DNA of 40,766 nucleotides from a virus. The position numbers were made by a program, and so were the translations under genes. A model generated the notes under the pieces. The model was not told the DNA's origin. It searched no databases and saw only the letters and a program-made list of their open reading frames with translations. The stretch's first letter is position 1. Each line of letters begins with the position of its first letter. Below, piece by piece: positions 6,592 to 14,310 of this stretch. Where the stretch lies: the IMG/VR virus record IMGVR_UViG_3300025133_000259, positions 1-40,766 of that record. The stretch is one strand, 5' to 3'.

Positions 6592-6968
6592 GTTTTATTT
6601 TCGTGTAGCCAAGTAGGGTTCTTATATTTTCTGGTCATCTTGACCATCTTCAGTAGCCGAGCTACAGGGAGGGCGTTCCACTGTTTAATCTTGAACAGCC
6701 CCTCTTGGTCGCCGAGGGCAACGGGCTCGCAGCCTAGCTTGATGAGCTTCTTGGTCAGGAAGGTAAACTTCTTCTGGGTTTCACGTTCTACGCTCACCCC
6801 TACCCATTGATCACCCCAGCCCTCAAGCAGTTGGTCTTTGCCTTTGTATGTTCCCCGAGCCGTTACGACAGGGAGACAGTCTTCTGATCTCTTTAGTCGT
6901 AGGTTGTTCTCCCGAGCCCACTTGCGAAACTCTCGTCGCGACTTTCTATCTTCTTTTTCGGTCATCAT
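6588..6968 (-). CDS. hypothetical basic protein
   Basis: A 126-residue, strongly basic protein that starts at ATG 6968, whose A is also the last base of the preceding stop codon. The N-terminus (KEDRKSRREFRKWARENNLR) is a charged helix. The middle (VVTARGTYKGKDQLLEGWGD) may be beta-rich, and the C-terminus is Lys-rich. No family recognised. An RNA- or DNA-binding role would fit the charge but is inference. Transcribed from the promoter at 7247-7275. Confidence 0.6.
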   Translation of the reverse strand: MMTEKEDRKSRREFRKWARENNLRLKRSEDCLPVVTARGTYKGKDQLLEGWGDQWVGVSVERETQKKFTFLTKKLIKLGCEPVALGDQEGLFKIKQWNALPVARLLKMVKMTRKYKNPTWLHENKT

Positions 6969-7219
6969 TAGGAAATTCCCCCTCTTGTTCTGTGTTCTTC
7001 TTTTAATTGCCGAGCTACCTGCGACAGGTCAGCGCCTGCGGTGACGACTGCCTCCTTGATGCGTGGATTATGTTCGCCGACGGGAACGAGGTAGTCGTGC
7101 CAGACAGTGTAAGCCATGGCTGATATCTCTGGATATCCGCGCTGAGCCAACTGCCGATTAACCTCTGGAAGGTTCATCTTGTTCTTCACACACTCATAGA
7201 TAATCAGCCGCTGCCGCAT
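6968..7219 (-). CDS. hypothetical protein
   Basis: 83 residues from ATG 7219, chosen over the ATG at 7240 because an AAAGGAG site lies 5 bases upstream and because the promoter at 7247-7275 would start RNA at about 7240. It is helical and basic, with VNRQLAQRGYPEISAMAYTV and QVARQLKEEHRT. The first half reads like a weak helix-turn-helix (LPEVNRQLAQRG), as in small recombination-directionality or DNA-binding proteins, but that is not firm. Confidence 0.6.
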   Translation of the reverse strand: MRQRLIIYECVKNKMNLPEVNRQLAQRGYPEISAMAYTVWHDYLVPVGEHNPRIKEAVVTAGADLSQVARQLKEEHRTRGGIS

Positions 7220-7246
7220 TCGCGCTCCTTTGCTTTTCATACTAAT

Positions 7247-7275
7247 ATTATACCATGGGGTGGTCGCGGTGTAAA
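7247..7275 (-). promoter_or_regulatory. sigma70-type promoter
   Basis: Minus-strand TTTACA (7270-7275), 17-base spacer, perfect TATAAT (7247-7252). It lies between the YkuK-like gene and the gene starting at 7219. The spacer differs from the repeat family. Confidence 0.8.
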
Positions 7276-7284
7276 GGAAAAAGC

Positions 7285-7746
7285 TTAGCGAGTGAACATA
7301 TCTGCGATGTCCGCAGCCCAGGCGTGTGGCTTGGTTACGACGTTGTAGCCGCAGCCTTTTAAGATGCCTGTTATCTCATCATAAGAGTTGTTACTCTTGT
7401 ATTCCTTGAGGGGATTTATATCAACGTGAACCGTCGGGGCGATACCTGTTCGGCTGTGAATGTCTTGCGCCAAATCAAGCAGAGTATAACATTCAGCAAA
7501 GAGCCTGTCTCTGACTGTATCAAATGCTCCCTGCTTGTCTCTGCGATATGCTACGATCACGCCGCTGCCCTTTTCCCGAACGCAAACTGTTGTCACCATG
7601 AGGCTGTAGCCTGTGTAGTTCTTGCTATCACAACCGACATGAAGAGACTGGTATTCCTTAAGCGGGAGAACCGAGGCTAAGTGACCGTTGAGATCTTTGG
7701 AGAACCCCTCGGCTAGCCCTTCCCACACAGGGTCGCGGGTAGTCAT
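7285..7746 (-). CDS. YkuK-like (DUF458) RNase H-fold protein
   Basis: A 153-residue protein matching the YkuK/DUF458 family of RNase H-like proteins. The conserved acidic positions are present: Asp40 in HVGCDSK, Glu85 in FAECYTLL, Asp109 in VHVDINP, and the terminal HAWAADIADM (Asp146 and Asp149). The KSNN and GILKGCGY segments between them also fit the family. The fold implies Mg2+-dependent nuclease activity, but the biochemical role of the family is poorly known. It is coupled by TGATG to the small membrane gene at 7746-7871. Confidence 0.8.
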   Translation of the reverse strand: MTTRDPVWEGLAEGFSKDLNGHLASVLPLKEYQSLHVGCDSKNYTGYSLMVTTVCVREKGSGVIVAYRRDKQGAFDTVRDRLFAECYTLLDLAQDIHSRTGIAPTVHVDINPLKEYKSNNSYDEITGILKGCGYNVVTKPHAWAADIADMFTR

Positions 7747-7871
7747 CAGGCACCTCTCCTAGTTTCTTTCACAGTGTCTGCCAAGAGAACACCAGCTATG
7801 GCAATCAAAAACAATCCGCCGATGACAGCAGAAATGGCAGCACCCGTAGTTGTCGTTAGTAAATCTTTCAT
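7746..7871 (-). CDS. 41-residue single-pass membrane protein
   Basis: A short frame with ATG at 7871, ending in TGA whose last base is the A of the next gene's ATG (TGATG). It reads MKDLLTTTTGAAISAVIGGL, then FLIAIAGVLLADTVKETRRG. One hydrophobic segment (about residues 11-31) and a basic C-terminus predict an inner-membrane protein with the tail in the cytoplasm. The size would suit a holin-like or superinfection-exclusion peptide, but nothing proves either. A terminator-like hairpin lies just upstream at 7892-7919. Confidence 0.65.
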   Translation of the reverse strand: MKDLLTTTTGAAISAVIGGLFLIAIAGVLLADTVKETRRGA

Positions 7872-7891
7872 AAATTATTCTGGTTCCCGCC

Positions 7892-7919
7892 AAAACAAAA
7901 GCGAGCTATAATTGCTCGC
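7892..7919 (-). terminator. Rho-independent terminator
   Basis: On the minus strand, GCGAGC (7914-7919), a 7-base loop and GCTCGC (7901-7906) form a perfect 6-bp GC-rich stem followed by TTTTGTTTT (7892-7900). It would end or attenuate transcripts coming from 8204 and beyond before the genes at 7871 and 7746. Confidence 0.75.
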
Positions 7920-7926
7920 CCTTGCC

Positions 7927-8006
7927 ACCTATGAGTTTCAGGTCAGCGGGAATCACCCCCCTTCGTATGGATTTTGATTATAGTGTGAAAAGACCAAATC
8001 ATAGGT
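7927..8006. other. possible structured RNA bounded by an inverted repeat
   Basis: An 8-base perfect inverted repeat, ACCTATGA (7927-7934) and TCATAGGT (7999-8006), encloses about 64 bases. Inside is a second pair, GGTC (7941-7944) with GACC (7992-7995), and a GGG...CCC hairpin. On the minus strand a TATAAT lies at 7977-7982 but has no good -35 box. It is not a tRNA: there is no T-loop TTC and no anticodon arm. The RNA would end just before the terminator at 7892-7919. Confidence 0.35.
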
Positions 8007-8012
8007 TATTTT

Positions 8013-8204
8013 TTATTCATCGTGCCAATCGTCACTCTCTTCTGATTCTTTCAATAGCCGAGCTACCTCGCGCTTTCGCGACATATAATAAATGATGCAG
8101 AAAGGGTAGGCGAAACTTACTATATTAAAAGTGCCGTAAGTCAAGTCATACACAAAAAGTGCTGCGAAAACCAGTATAAAGAAATCATAAAAGAATAAAA
8201 ACAT
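8013..8204 (-). CDS. small membrane protein
   Basis: 63 residues. Two hydrophobic segments (about 2-20 and 26-41, aromatic-rich: FLFFYDFFILVFAALFVYDL) are followed by a charged tail, RKREVARLLKESEESDDWHD. The ATG lies 8 bases after a GGAGG site and directly abuts the previous stop. An inner-membrane hairpin with both ends in the cytoplasm is likely. It lies beside the transglycosylase operon, so a lysis role (holin or antiholin) is possible but unproven. Confidence 0.65.
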   Translation of the reverse strand: MFLFFYDFFILVFAALFVYDLTYGTFNIVSFAYPFCIIYYMSRKREVARLLKESEESDDWHDE

Positions 8205-8546
8205 TTAATTAACCTCCAGTGAAAAGCCTATGGAACTTAATACGTCACGAGTATAGTTGACGTCTTCGTTGAGAATGGCGAAGGTCTCTGTCTGCTCTCT
8301 GGACAACAACAGACTTTCGCTGTCTTCAGCCATGGGGCATTCTGCCAACCCTACGTTGAGATATTCTCGTTGGGCGGCATGGGCGGCGATGGCGAGGCAG
8401 ATAGCCAAGACGCTATCAGTGGTCATGTGTTCTTCTTCAATATCCAGCAGGCACTTCTGTAGATAATCTATATCCCCGTTCAATTCAGCGAGCCCTTGGC
8501 GGAGCGTGCCAAGGGGCAACAAGTATGATGTAGAGTCAGTCATCAT
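8205..8546 (-). CDS. hypothetical helical protein
   Basis: 113 residues, acidic and helical (LRQGLAELNGDIDYLQKCLL; VLAICLAIAAHAAQREYLNV). Its start lies inside the last codons of the transglycosylase gene (overlap 11 bases). No family recognised. Confidence 0.55.
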   Translation of the reverse strand: MMTDSTSYLLPLGTLRQGLAELNGDIDYLQKCLLDIEEEHMTTDSVLAICLAIAAHAAQREYLNVGLAECPMAEDSESLLLSREQTETFAILNEDVNYTRDVLSSIGFSLEVN

Positions 8547-9051
8547 GTTGCCTGCTCCATTGGGGAAACCTTCTTTGTAGATAGTTTCGTTTGCGGACCA
8601 CTGCGTTTCTATATTTTATAATCTTGCTTATGTTTTTAGAACGGGTCCAGCCAGAACCGCCATTATAGCAGGCAAAGAGATTGTTTTTCCTGCAAGATGG
8701 TCTCCAAGATAGTTTCGCAGCCACGGCAAAGGCGTAGAGCGTGTTGACCCTGGGCTTCACCATTTCTCGCTTAAACTCTTTATATGAGCGAAAGCCTAGT
8801 GCTGCGTGGTGCCACCTATAATTTATCTGGAATATTCCTACGTCACCCGTATTACTCACAGCAGAAGGATTGAAGGAACTCTCGTGCCAAGCGATAGCGA
8901 CGTAAGTGTGAGGGTCAAGGCGTTTTTTCTTTGCTAGGCGCACTATCATACTAGCATGTTTCTTCTGACTTGCGGACCACTGGTCGGGCATGCTAGGATA
9001 GTATGCCTGCTGAAAAGAAACATAATGTAGAACAAGGCTAATCCAAATCAA
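8536..9051 (-). CDS. lytic transglycosylase (SLT domain)
   Basis: A 171-residue lytic transglycosylase that cuts the glycan chain of peptidoglycan. The SLT motifs are WHESSFNP with the catalytic Glu57, GDVGIFQIN (about 69-77) and the late ACYNGGSGW. The N-terminus has a short hydrophobic stretch (MIWISLVLHYVSFQQAYY) that may be a signal peptide or membrane anchor. It could be an endolysin or, if in the virion, an entry enzyme. It overlaps the ClpP-like gene upstream by 14 bases and the next gene by 11, so these are translated together. Confidence 0.88.
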   Translation of the reverse strand: MIWISLVLHYVSFQQAYYPSMPDQWSASQKKHASMIVRLAKKKRLDPHTYVAIAWHESSFNPSAVSNTGDVGIFQINYRWHHAALGFRSYKEFKREMVKPRVNTLYAFAVAAKLSWRPSCRKNNLFACYNGGSGWTRSKNISKIIKYRNAVVRKRNYLQRRFPQWSRQHDD

Positions 9052-9640
9052 CGTCTACCCTGACCTCAAGGCTTAAAGAAGGGACGCGAATGTGGTTGGC
9101 AATATTATATTTCAAACACTCTTCTGCGTCTAGAAACCAGTCAGCGTGACCTTTTTTGTGAACTATCTTTTTAAAAAAGTCTGCTCGCTTCCCGCAATTC
9201 TTAGCCATCATTGAAAAGATCAACTGGTCAAGGCGCTCGGATTCGGCAGCATTTGCCTTTACCTCTTCAACCTTTCCTCTGCCGCCGCTGGATACATCGT
9301 GTATCATTACTGTGGCATCGGGTGCCATGAAGCGGTAGCCCTCAGAACCAAAGGTGCAAAGAACAGCGCCACAAGACATCGCTTTACTTTCAACGATGGT
9401 GGCAATCCGCTGCTCGGTATTTTTAATCTCTGCAATCATAGACATGAGAGAATATACCTGACCGCCATAACTATCAATCACAATAGGGATGATTGGTTGA
9501 CCCGAGTTGCGAGCCAAATCCATATCTTCGGCGAACTTTGACGCCGAGTCCTCTGTAAACTTATTCACTCTAACAATTTTAGGAACACTATGCAGTTTAA
9601 TTTCCTTGATACTGGGATCAATTGTTCGGTTGAAGTTCAA
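9038..9640 (-). CDS. ClpP-like serine protease (S14 family)
   Basis: A 200-residue ClpP-fold protease. IDSYGGQVYSLMSMIAEI (about 55-72) is the family's GG-containing strand-helix. Catalytic Ser89 lies in KAMSCGAVL and His114 in MIHDVSSGG, and the C-terminal helix-strand DAEECLKYNIANHI gives the usual ending. Phage ClpP-like proteins are often head-maturation proteases, but no portal or capsid gene is near, so a cytoplasmic regulatory role is as likely. I see no partner ATPase in the window. Confidence 0.85.
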   Translation of the reverse strand: MNFNRTIDPSIKEIKLHSVPKIVRVNKFTEDSASKFAEDMDLARNSGQPIIPIVIDSYGGQVYSLMSMIAEIKNTEQRIATIVESKAMSCGAVLCTFGSEGYRFMAPDATVMIHDVSSGGRGKVEEVKANAAESERLDQLIFSMMAKNCGKRADFFKKIVHKKGHADWFLDAEECLKYNIANHIRVPSLSLEVRVDVDLD

Positions 9641-9645
9641 AATTC

Positions 9646-9915
9646 TTATCCTTTCAGGAGTTGTTTGCCGGATTTTAGATATTCTCTCAAGTCATCATAT
9701 CCTCCGACGAAATGCTGTGTGCCATCTTTCATTATCTCTAGTATCAAGGGAACAGTCTTCCAGCCGGGCTGGTGTCTTCCAATGGCTTCTACTAACAGTT
9801 CGGGCTGGTTGTCTGTGGCGGAGACTTCGTAGCCATGCCCGTTTTCTGCTATGAGGCGCGTTGCCGCATGGCAATAAGGACAGGCTGAACGAGTGTATAG
9901 TAGAAACCTTCTCAT
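9646..9915 (-). CDS. glutaredoxin
   Basis: An 89-residue glutaredoxin/thioredoxin-fold protein. The active-site CPYC spans Cys12-Cys15, the cis-proline lies in KTVPLI, and the glutathione-binding glycine pair is in FVGGYDDL. It passes electrons from glutathione to disulfides; the obvious phage-encoded client is the class II ribonucleotide reductase at 27449-29335, which must be re-reduced through its C-terminal cysteines. It overlaps the upstream gene by 4 bases. Confidence 0.88.
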   Translation of the reverse strand: MRRFLLYTRSACPYCHAATRLIAENGHGYEVSATDNQPELLVEAIGRHQPGWKTVPLILEIMKDGTQHFVGGYDDLREYLKSGKQLLKG

Positions 9916-10151
9916 CCCATCTCCTTTTCTTTCTTGCCTACTGGAAGGCAGTCTTCAAGAAGAGCCAACCACTCTGATCCGTCAAACATCACCCTGTTGT
10001 AAATATGAGGCACTGTTGGGTATTCCCCAAGAAAAACAGTTGTAAGAGGTTCAATTAAGTTAATGAAATCAGAAGCGACGCCATGGTCTTCGTCTAGCTT
10101 AACCAGCGTTACATTGGAAGGGATAAATACTAAACTCCCTATCAGCATCAC
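9912..10151 (-). CDS. small hypothetical protein, possible SH3-like barrel
   Basis: 79 residues. The beta-rich start, IGSLVFIPSNVTLVKLDE, with later PHIYNRVMFDGSEWLALLED resembles the small barrel proteins elsewhere in this window. It starts inside the end of the gene at 10148 (4-base ATGA-type overlap) and overlaps the glutaredoxin gene at its other end. No function assigned. Confidence 0.55.
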   Translation of the reverse strand: MMLIGSLVFIPSNVTLVKLDEDHGVASDFINLIEPLTTVFLGEYPTVPHIYNRVMFDGSEWLALLEDCLPVGKKEKEMG

Positions 10152-10600
10152 TCCTCGCCTTCTGAAACGTCACTGTCGCTTTCGGCTGTCTGTTGTTCTA
10201 AGTTCAGTCTACGCAAAAAGCTGTTAAAGCCCGTAGCCTCTTCAGCTTGCTCTCGCAAGACTTTAACTGCTGTCGTAAGGCGGGCTGCGTCTTCGTCACT
10301 TAGCACGTTATCCAAGTTCTCCGAAGTATTCGCAGTGGTTACGCAACCAGAAAGTATGTTCGTTAGTTGAACTAGGTGGCGGGATACTTCTGCGATGTCT
10401 GCGCGGATATCTTGCAGGTTCTCTACCGCTGCCTGAACATCTTCGGTTGTCTGGATTGACTCTCCGGTGTCGTCATCCCAAATAACGCTAGATAAATCAG
10501 TCGCAAGATATCTCAACTCTCGGGCTTGTAATCTTAAAAGAGCCCCTACATGTGCCGGGACATCTTCTACTCTCACGTTTAATGTAATCTGTGCTTCCAT
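10148..10600 (-). CDS. hypothetical helical protein
   Basis: 150 residues from ATG 10600 (MEAQITLNVRVEDVPAHVGA), chosen because AAAGGAAAG lies directly upstream; the earlier ATG at 10642 overlaps the previous gene. A short beta segment is followed by a long, acidic helical region (VENLQDIRADIAEVSRHLVQ) and an acidic tail (SDSDVSEGEE). No family recognised. Confidence 0.6.
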   Translation of the reverse strand: MEAQITLNVRVEDVPAHVGALLRLQARELRYLATDLSSVIWDDDTGESIQTTEDVQAAVENLQDIRADIAEVSRHLVQLTNILSGCVTTANTSENLDNVLSDEDAARLTTAVKVLREQAEEATGFNSFLRRLNLEQQTAESDSDVSEGEE

Positions 10601-10620
10601 TTTTCTTTCCTTTCGCTGGG

Positions 10621-10803
10621 TTATTCCCAGCCTCTCTTCCATTTAATTTTGTGCTTTGCCTTGCGGCTCTTACCCTTTTGTACGTCGTTCTCTCTTGTAT
10701 GGTGAACTCCACCACCCGTCTTAAAAGTATTCTCTAAGAATAAGGGCGTCTTTACAGTATACTTCTTTTTCTTTCGGGATTTAGCCTTTTTTTTGTTAGC
10801 CAT
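10621..10803 (-). CDS. very basic small protein
   Basis: 60 residues, dominated by Lys and Arg (MANKKKAKSRKKKKYTVKTP; later KGKSRKAKHKIKWKRGWE). CAGGG lies upstream of the ATG in an A-rich context. The charge suggests nucleic-acid binding, but no fold is recognisable. Confidence 0.55.
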   Translation of the reverse strand: MANKKKAKSRKKKKYTVKTPLFLENTFKTGGGVHHTRENDVQKGKSRKAKHKIKWKRGWE

Positions 10804-10822
10804 TTTTTTGCCCTGCCGAGTT

Positions 10823-11266
10823 TTACCGAGTGATCATCATGTCCATAAACATCTTAACCCAGGCAGCCGCAGAAGTCAAGACTAAAGCCCATATAAATTT
10901 TGAGGCTCCCTCTTTCCAAGTGCGGAGTTCTCTTACTTCGGTACGCAGTTCGTCATAGCCTTCAAGCTCTTTATCAATAGACTTGCGCCAGATTTGAGTT
11001 TCTTTGTGCTCCTCAATTATGGGGCGTGTGGTCTGAATAAATTCCTGTCGGCGATTTGATTCCATTTCTAGATCTTTGATTCGGCTGAACAAACCTAGGT
11101 CAGGATCATACAGTGCTTTTTTGATTGAGCGAACATCTTCTCCAACGGTGGAGACTTGTTCAGTCAATTTGTCAAAGCCGCCGTTAAGAGCCTTAGCCGA
11201 GGATAGCCGTTGTTCTATCCCGTCTAGCTTTTCATACAGCGCCTTGGCTAGTTGTTCATCATCCAT
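10823..11266 (-). CDS. coiled-coil protein with C-terminal membrane anchor
   Basis: 147 residues from ATG 11266 (MDDEQLAKALYEKLDGIEQR), chosen for the AAGGAG site; the ATG at 11302 would have no site. A long heptad-like coiled coil (about 5-115) leads to a C-terminal hydrophobic segment (FIWALVLTSAAAWVKMFMDM). The arrangement resembles XhlA-type phage proteins that work beside holins, but no holin is identified. It follows the GroEL gene after a hairpin. Confidence 0.6.
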   Translation of the reverse strand: MDDEQLAKALYEKLDGIEQRLSSAKALNGGFDKLTEQVSTVGEDVRSIKKALYDPDLGLFSRIKDLEMESNRRQEFIQTTRPIIEEHKETQIWRKSIDKELEGYDELRTEVRELRTWKEGASKFIWALVLTSAAAWVKMFMDMMITR

Positions 11267-11305
11267 AATTACAAGTCTCCTTAGAAGCGAGCTACTATTC
11301 ACTTA

Positions 11306-11326
11306 CCTTATAAGTAGCCGATAAGG
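11306..11326 (-). repeat. hairpin after groEL
   Basis: CCTTAT (11306-11311) and ATAAGG (11321-11326) form a perfect 6-bp stem with a 9-base loop, just after the GroEL stop codon. There is no T-tract, so it is more likely an RNA-stability or processing element than a terminator. Confidence 0.4.
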
Positions 11327-11330
11327 AGTG

Positions 11331-12923
<1,593 letters not shown>

Positions 12924-13373
12924 TTAGCTACCCTCTACGTTTAACACTTCAATCTCAAAAATAAGGTCTTCGCCTGCAAGTGGATGGTTCAAATCAGCCG
13001 TTACTGATTCGTCAGTTACTTCCGTGATCGTTGCCATTAAATGATCGCCGTCTTCATTCATTAGCGGGATAGGCATGCCCGCTGCGAGTTCTGTGCCTTC
13101 TGGAAAGGCTGCACGCTCTAGAGTAGTGACCGCTTCGGGATGGCGAGTGCCGTAGGCGTCTTCCGCAAGGATAGTAACGGTCTTGTTCTCACCCTCGTTC
13201 ATGCCGACTAATGCGTTGTTAAACCCTGCGATTAGTTCGCCAGAGCCCACAGTCGTAGTCAGTGGCTGCCCTCGCTCATGGGAGTTGTCAAACTGCGTCC
13301 CATCTCTGAATCTTCCTGTGTAGTGGATGGTCACAATGTTTCCGTCTTGTATTTGGTTGCTGTTGTTAGTCAT
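12924..13373 (-). CDS. FKBP-type peptidyl-prolyl isomerase, SlyD-like
   Basis: 149 residues. The FKBP half is VTIHYTGRFRDGTQFDNSHE, with GELIAGFNNALVGMNEGENK. The insert-in-flap chaperone domain (EDAYGTRHPEAVTTLERAAF to about 118) follows, then NHPLAGEDLIFEIEVL returns to the FKBP barrel. This is the SlyD layout: prolyl isomerisation plus binding of unfolded chains. The His-rich metal-binding tail of E. coli SlyD is missing. It sits directly between the Mom-like gene and groEL, and its stop is 3 bases from the GroEL start region, so the two chaperones are co-expressed. Confidence 0.9.
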   Translation of the reverse strand: MTNNSNQIQDGNIVTIHYTGRFRDGTQFDNSHERGQPLTTTVGSGELIAGFNNALVGMNEGENKTVTILAEDAYGTRHPEAVTTLERAAFPEGTELAAGMPIPLMNEDGDHLMATITEVTDESVTADLNHPLAGEDLIFEIEVLNVEGS

Positions 13374-13374
13374 A

Positions 13375-14295
13375 CTAGTTTCCTCTTTCTTTAGGATAAG
13401 GTAGGTTTACCTTCTTTGGATTATATTGTACAAACATTTCTTTAAGATTTTTAGTCTCTTTTTTAGTTTTCCCGAGAATATAGCAATATTTGTGTTTTGG
13501 TGGGACAACACGGGAATCGCAAGAGTCTCTAAATCGCTTCTCCTCCGCTTTTATCTTGTCTTTTAAACCAGCAGGCATCGTATCCCATTTGGGAGTGTAT
13601 TTGCCTAGGTAGGTCTTCCACTCTTCATAAGGCATTCCAAGGGCTTCGGCGTAGCGTCTGTATTTTGATTTCTTTCTGAACTCTCTGTCGCTGAACCAAC
13701 CTTTTTCTGGGTGTTGAGGGTCTTTGTATACCTTGTTTGTTCCCGAGGTTTGACCTAGATAGGTCCAGTTGAGTGCTTGATAGATTGTTCCCAGTTCTTT
13801 GGCTAGTGGGTCGCTGTATGCTTCAAAACATCTGAACTCTGTATTCTTAACCATCCACTTGCACGCTCGTGATACTAACCAAGAGCCCATGTTCTTTGGA
13901 GCCCAACTAATTGATGCACCCCTTGAGACGAGTTTGATGATGTTTTTATTCTCTTTGCCGAGAAGATGACTGAACGCATTAGGAGTAGCCATTACAATGA
14001 CGCCAGCCAAAGTGCCCGAGGGCTTTAGGCGTGCTGTGAAGCGATGAGTGGGTCGGTTGGGTAGACATCCCAAGAACTCGTGTTTGATGATAAACTCTTT
14101 GATTTCTCTACACTGGTCTTTGTCTGACTTATCCACATAGGCAAAGTCAAAGTCCGAGGTGCGGAGGGCTTCAGCCCACTCAATAGTTTTTCCTAGTTCC
14201 TGTAAGTCGTCTGTGGTATTCCGAAGTCTTACTTCGTATTGCCAGCAGTGATTTTCTTGAAGGTCTTTGAATCGTTCAAAGGGGTCGGCTTTCAC
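13375..14295 (-). CDS. Mom-like GNAT DNA-modification protein
   Basis: A 306-residue protein with the features of the phage Mu Mom family (GNAT fold; in Mu, Mom changes adenine to a carbamoylmethyl form that blocks restriction). The core is about 80-185: HRFTARLKPSGTLAGVIVMA, ISWAPKNMGSWLVSRACKWM and the hallmark EAYSDP then GTIYQALNWTYLG (159-181). The C-terminus shows the family's usual close, KHKYCYILGKTKKETKNL, then LPYPKER. It begins with GTG behind a GAGGG site and overlaps nothing. The protein is longer than Mu Mom, with an extra basic segment (about 200-260) that may bind DNA. The neighbours are chaperones, so timing is unclear. A Mom-fold relative with another substrate remains possible. 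Confidence 0.75.
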   Translation of the reverse strand: MKADPFERFKDLQENHCWQYEVRLRNTTDDLQELGKTIEWAEALRTSDFDFAYVDKSDKDQCREIKEFIIKHEFLGCLPNRPTHRFTARLKPSGTLAGVIVMATPNAFSHLLGKENKNIIKLVSRGASISWAPKNMGSWLVSRACKWMVKNTEFRCFEAYSDPLAKELGTIYQALNWTYLGQTSGTNKVYKDPQHPEKGWFSDREFRKKSKYRRYAEALGMPYEEWKTYLGKYTPKWDTMPAGLKDKIKAEEKRFRDSCDSRVVPPKHKYCYILGKTKKETKNLKEMFVQYNPKKVNLPYPKERGN

Positions 14296-14310
14296 TAGCC
14301 CTCACTTTCT

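Noticed and set aside
7927-8006. Possible tRNA gene from the 7-8 bp closing stem
   Set aside because: Neither strand shows a T-loop TTC, a D-arm or an anticodon stem at the right spacing, so it is treated only as a structured RNA candidate.
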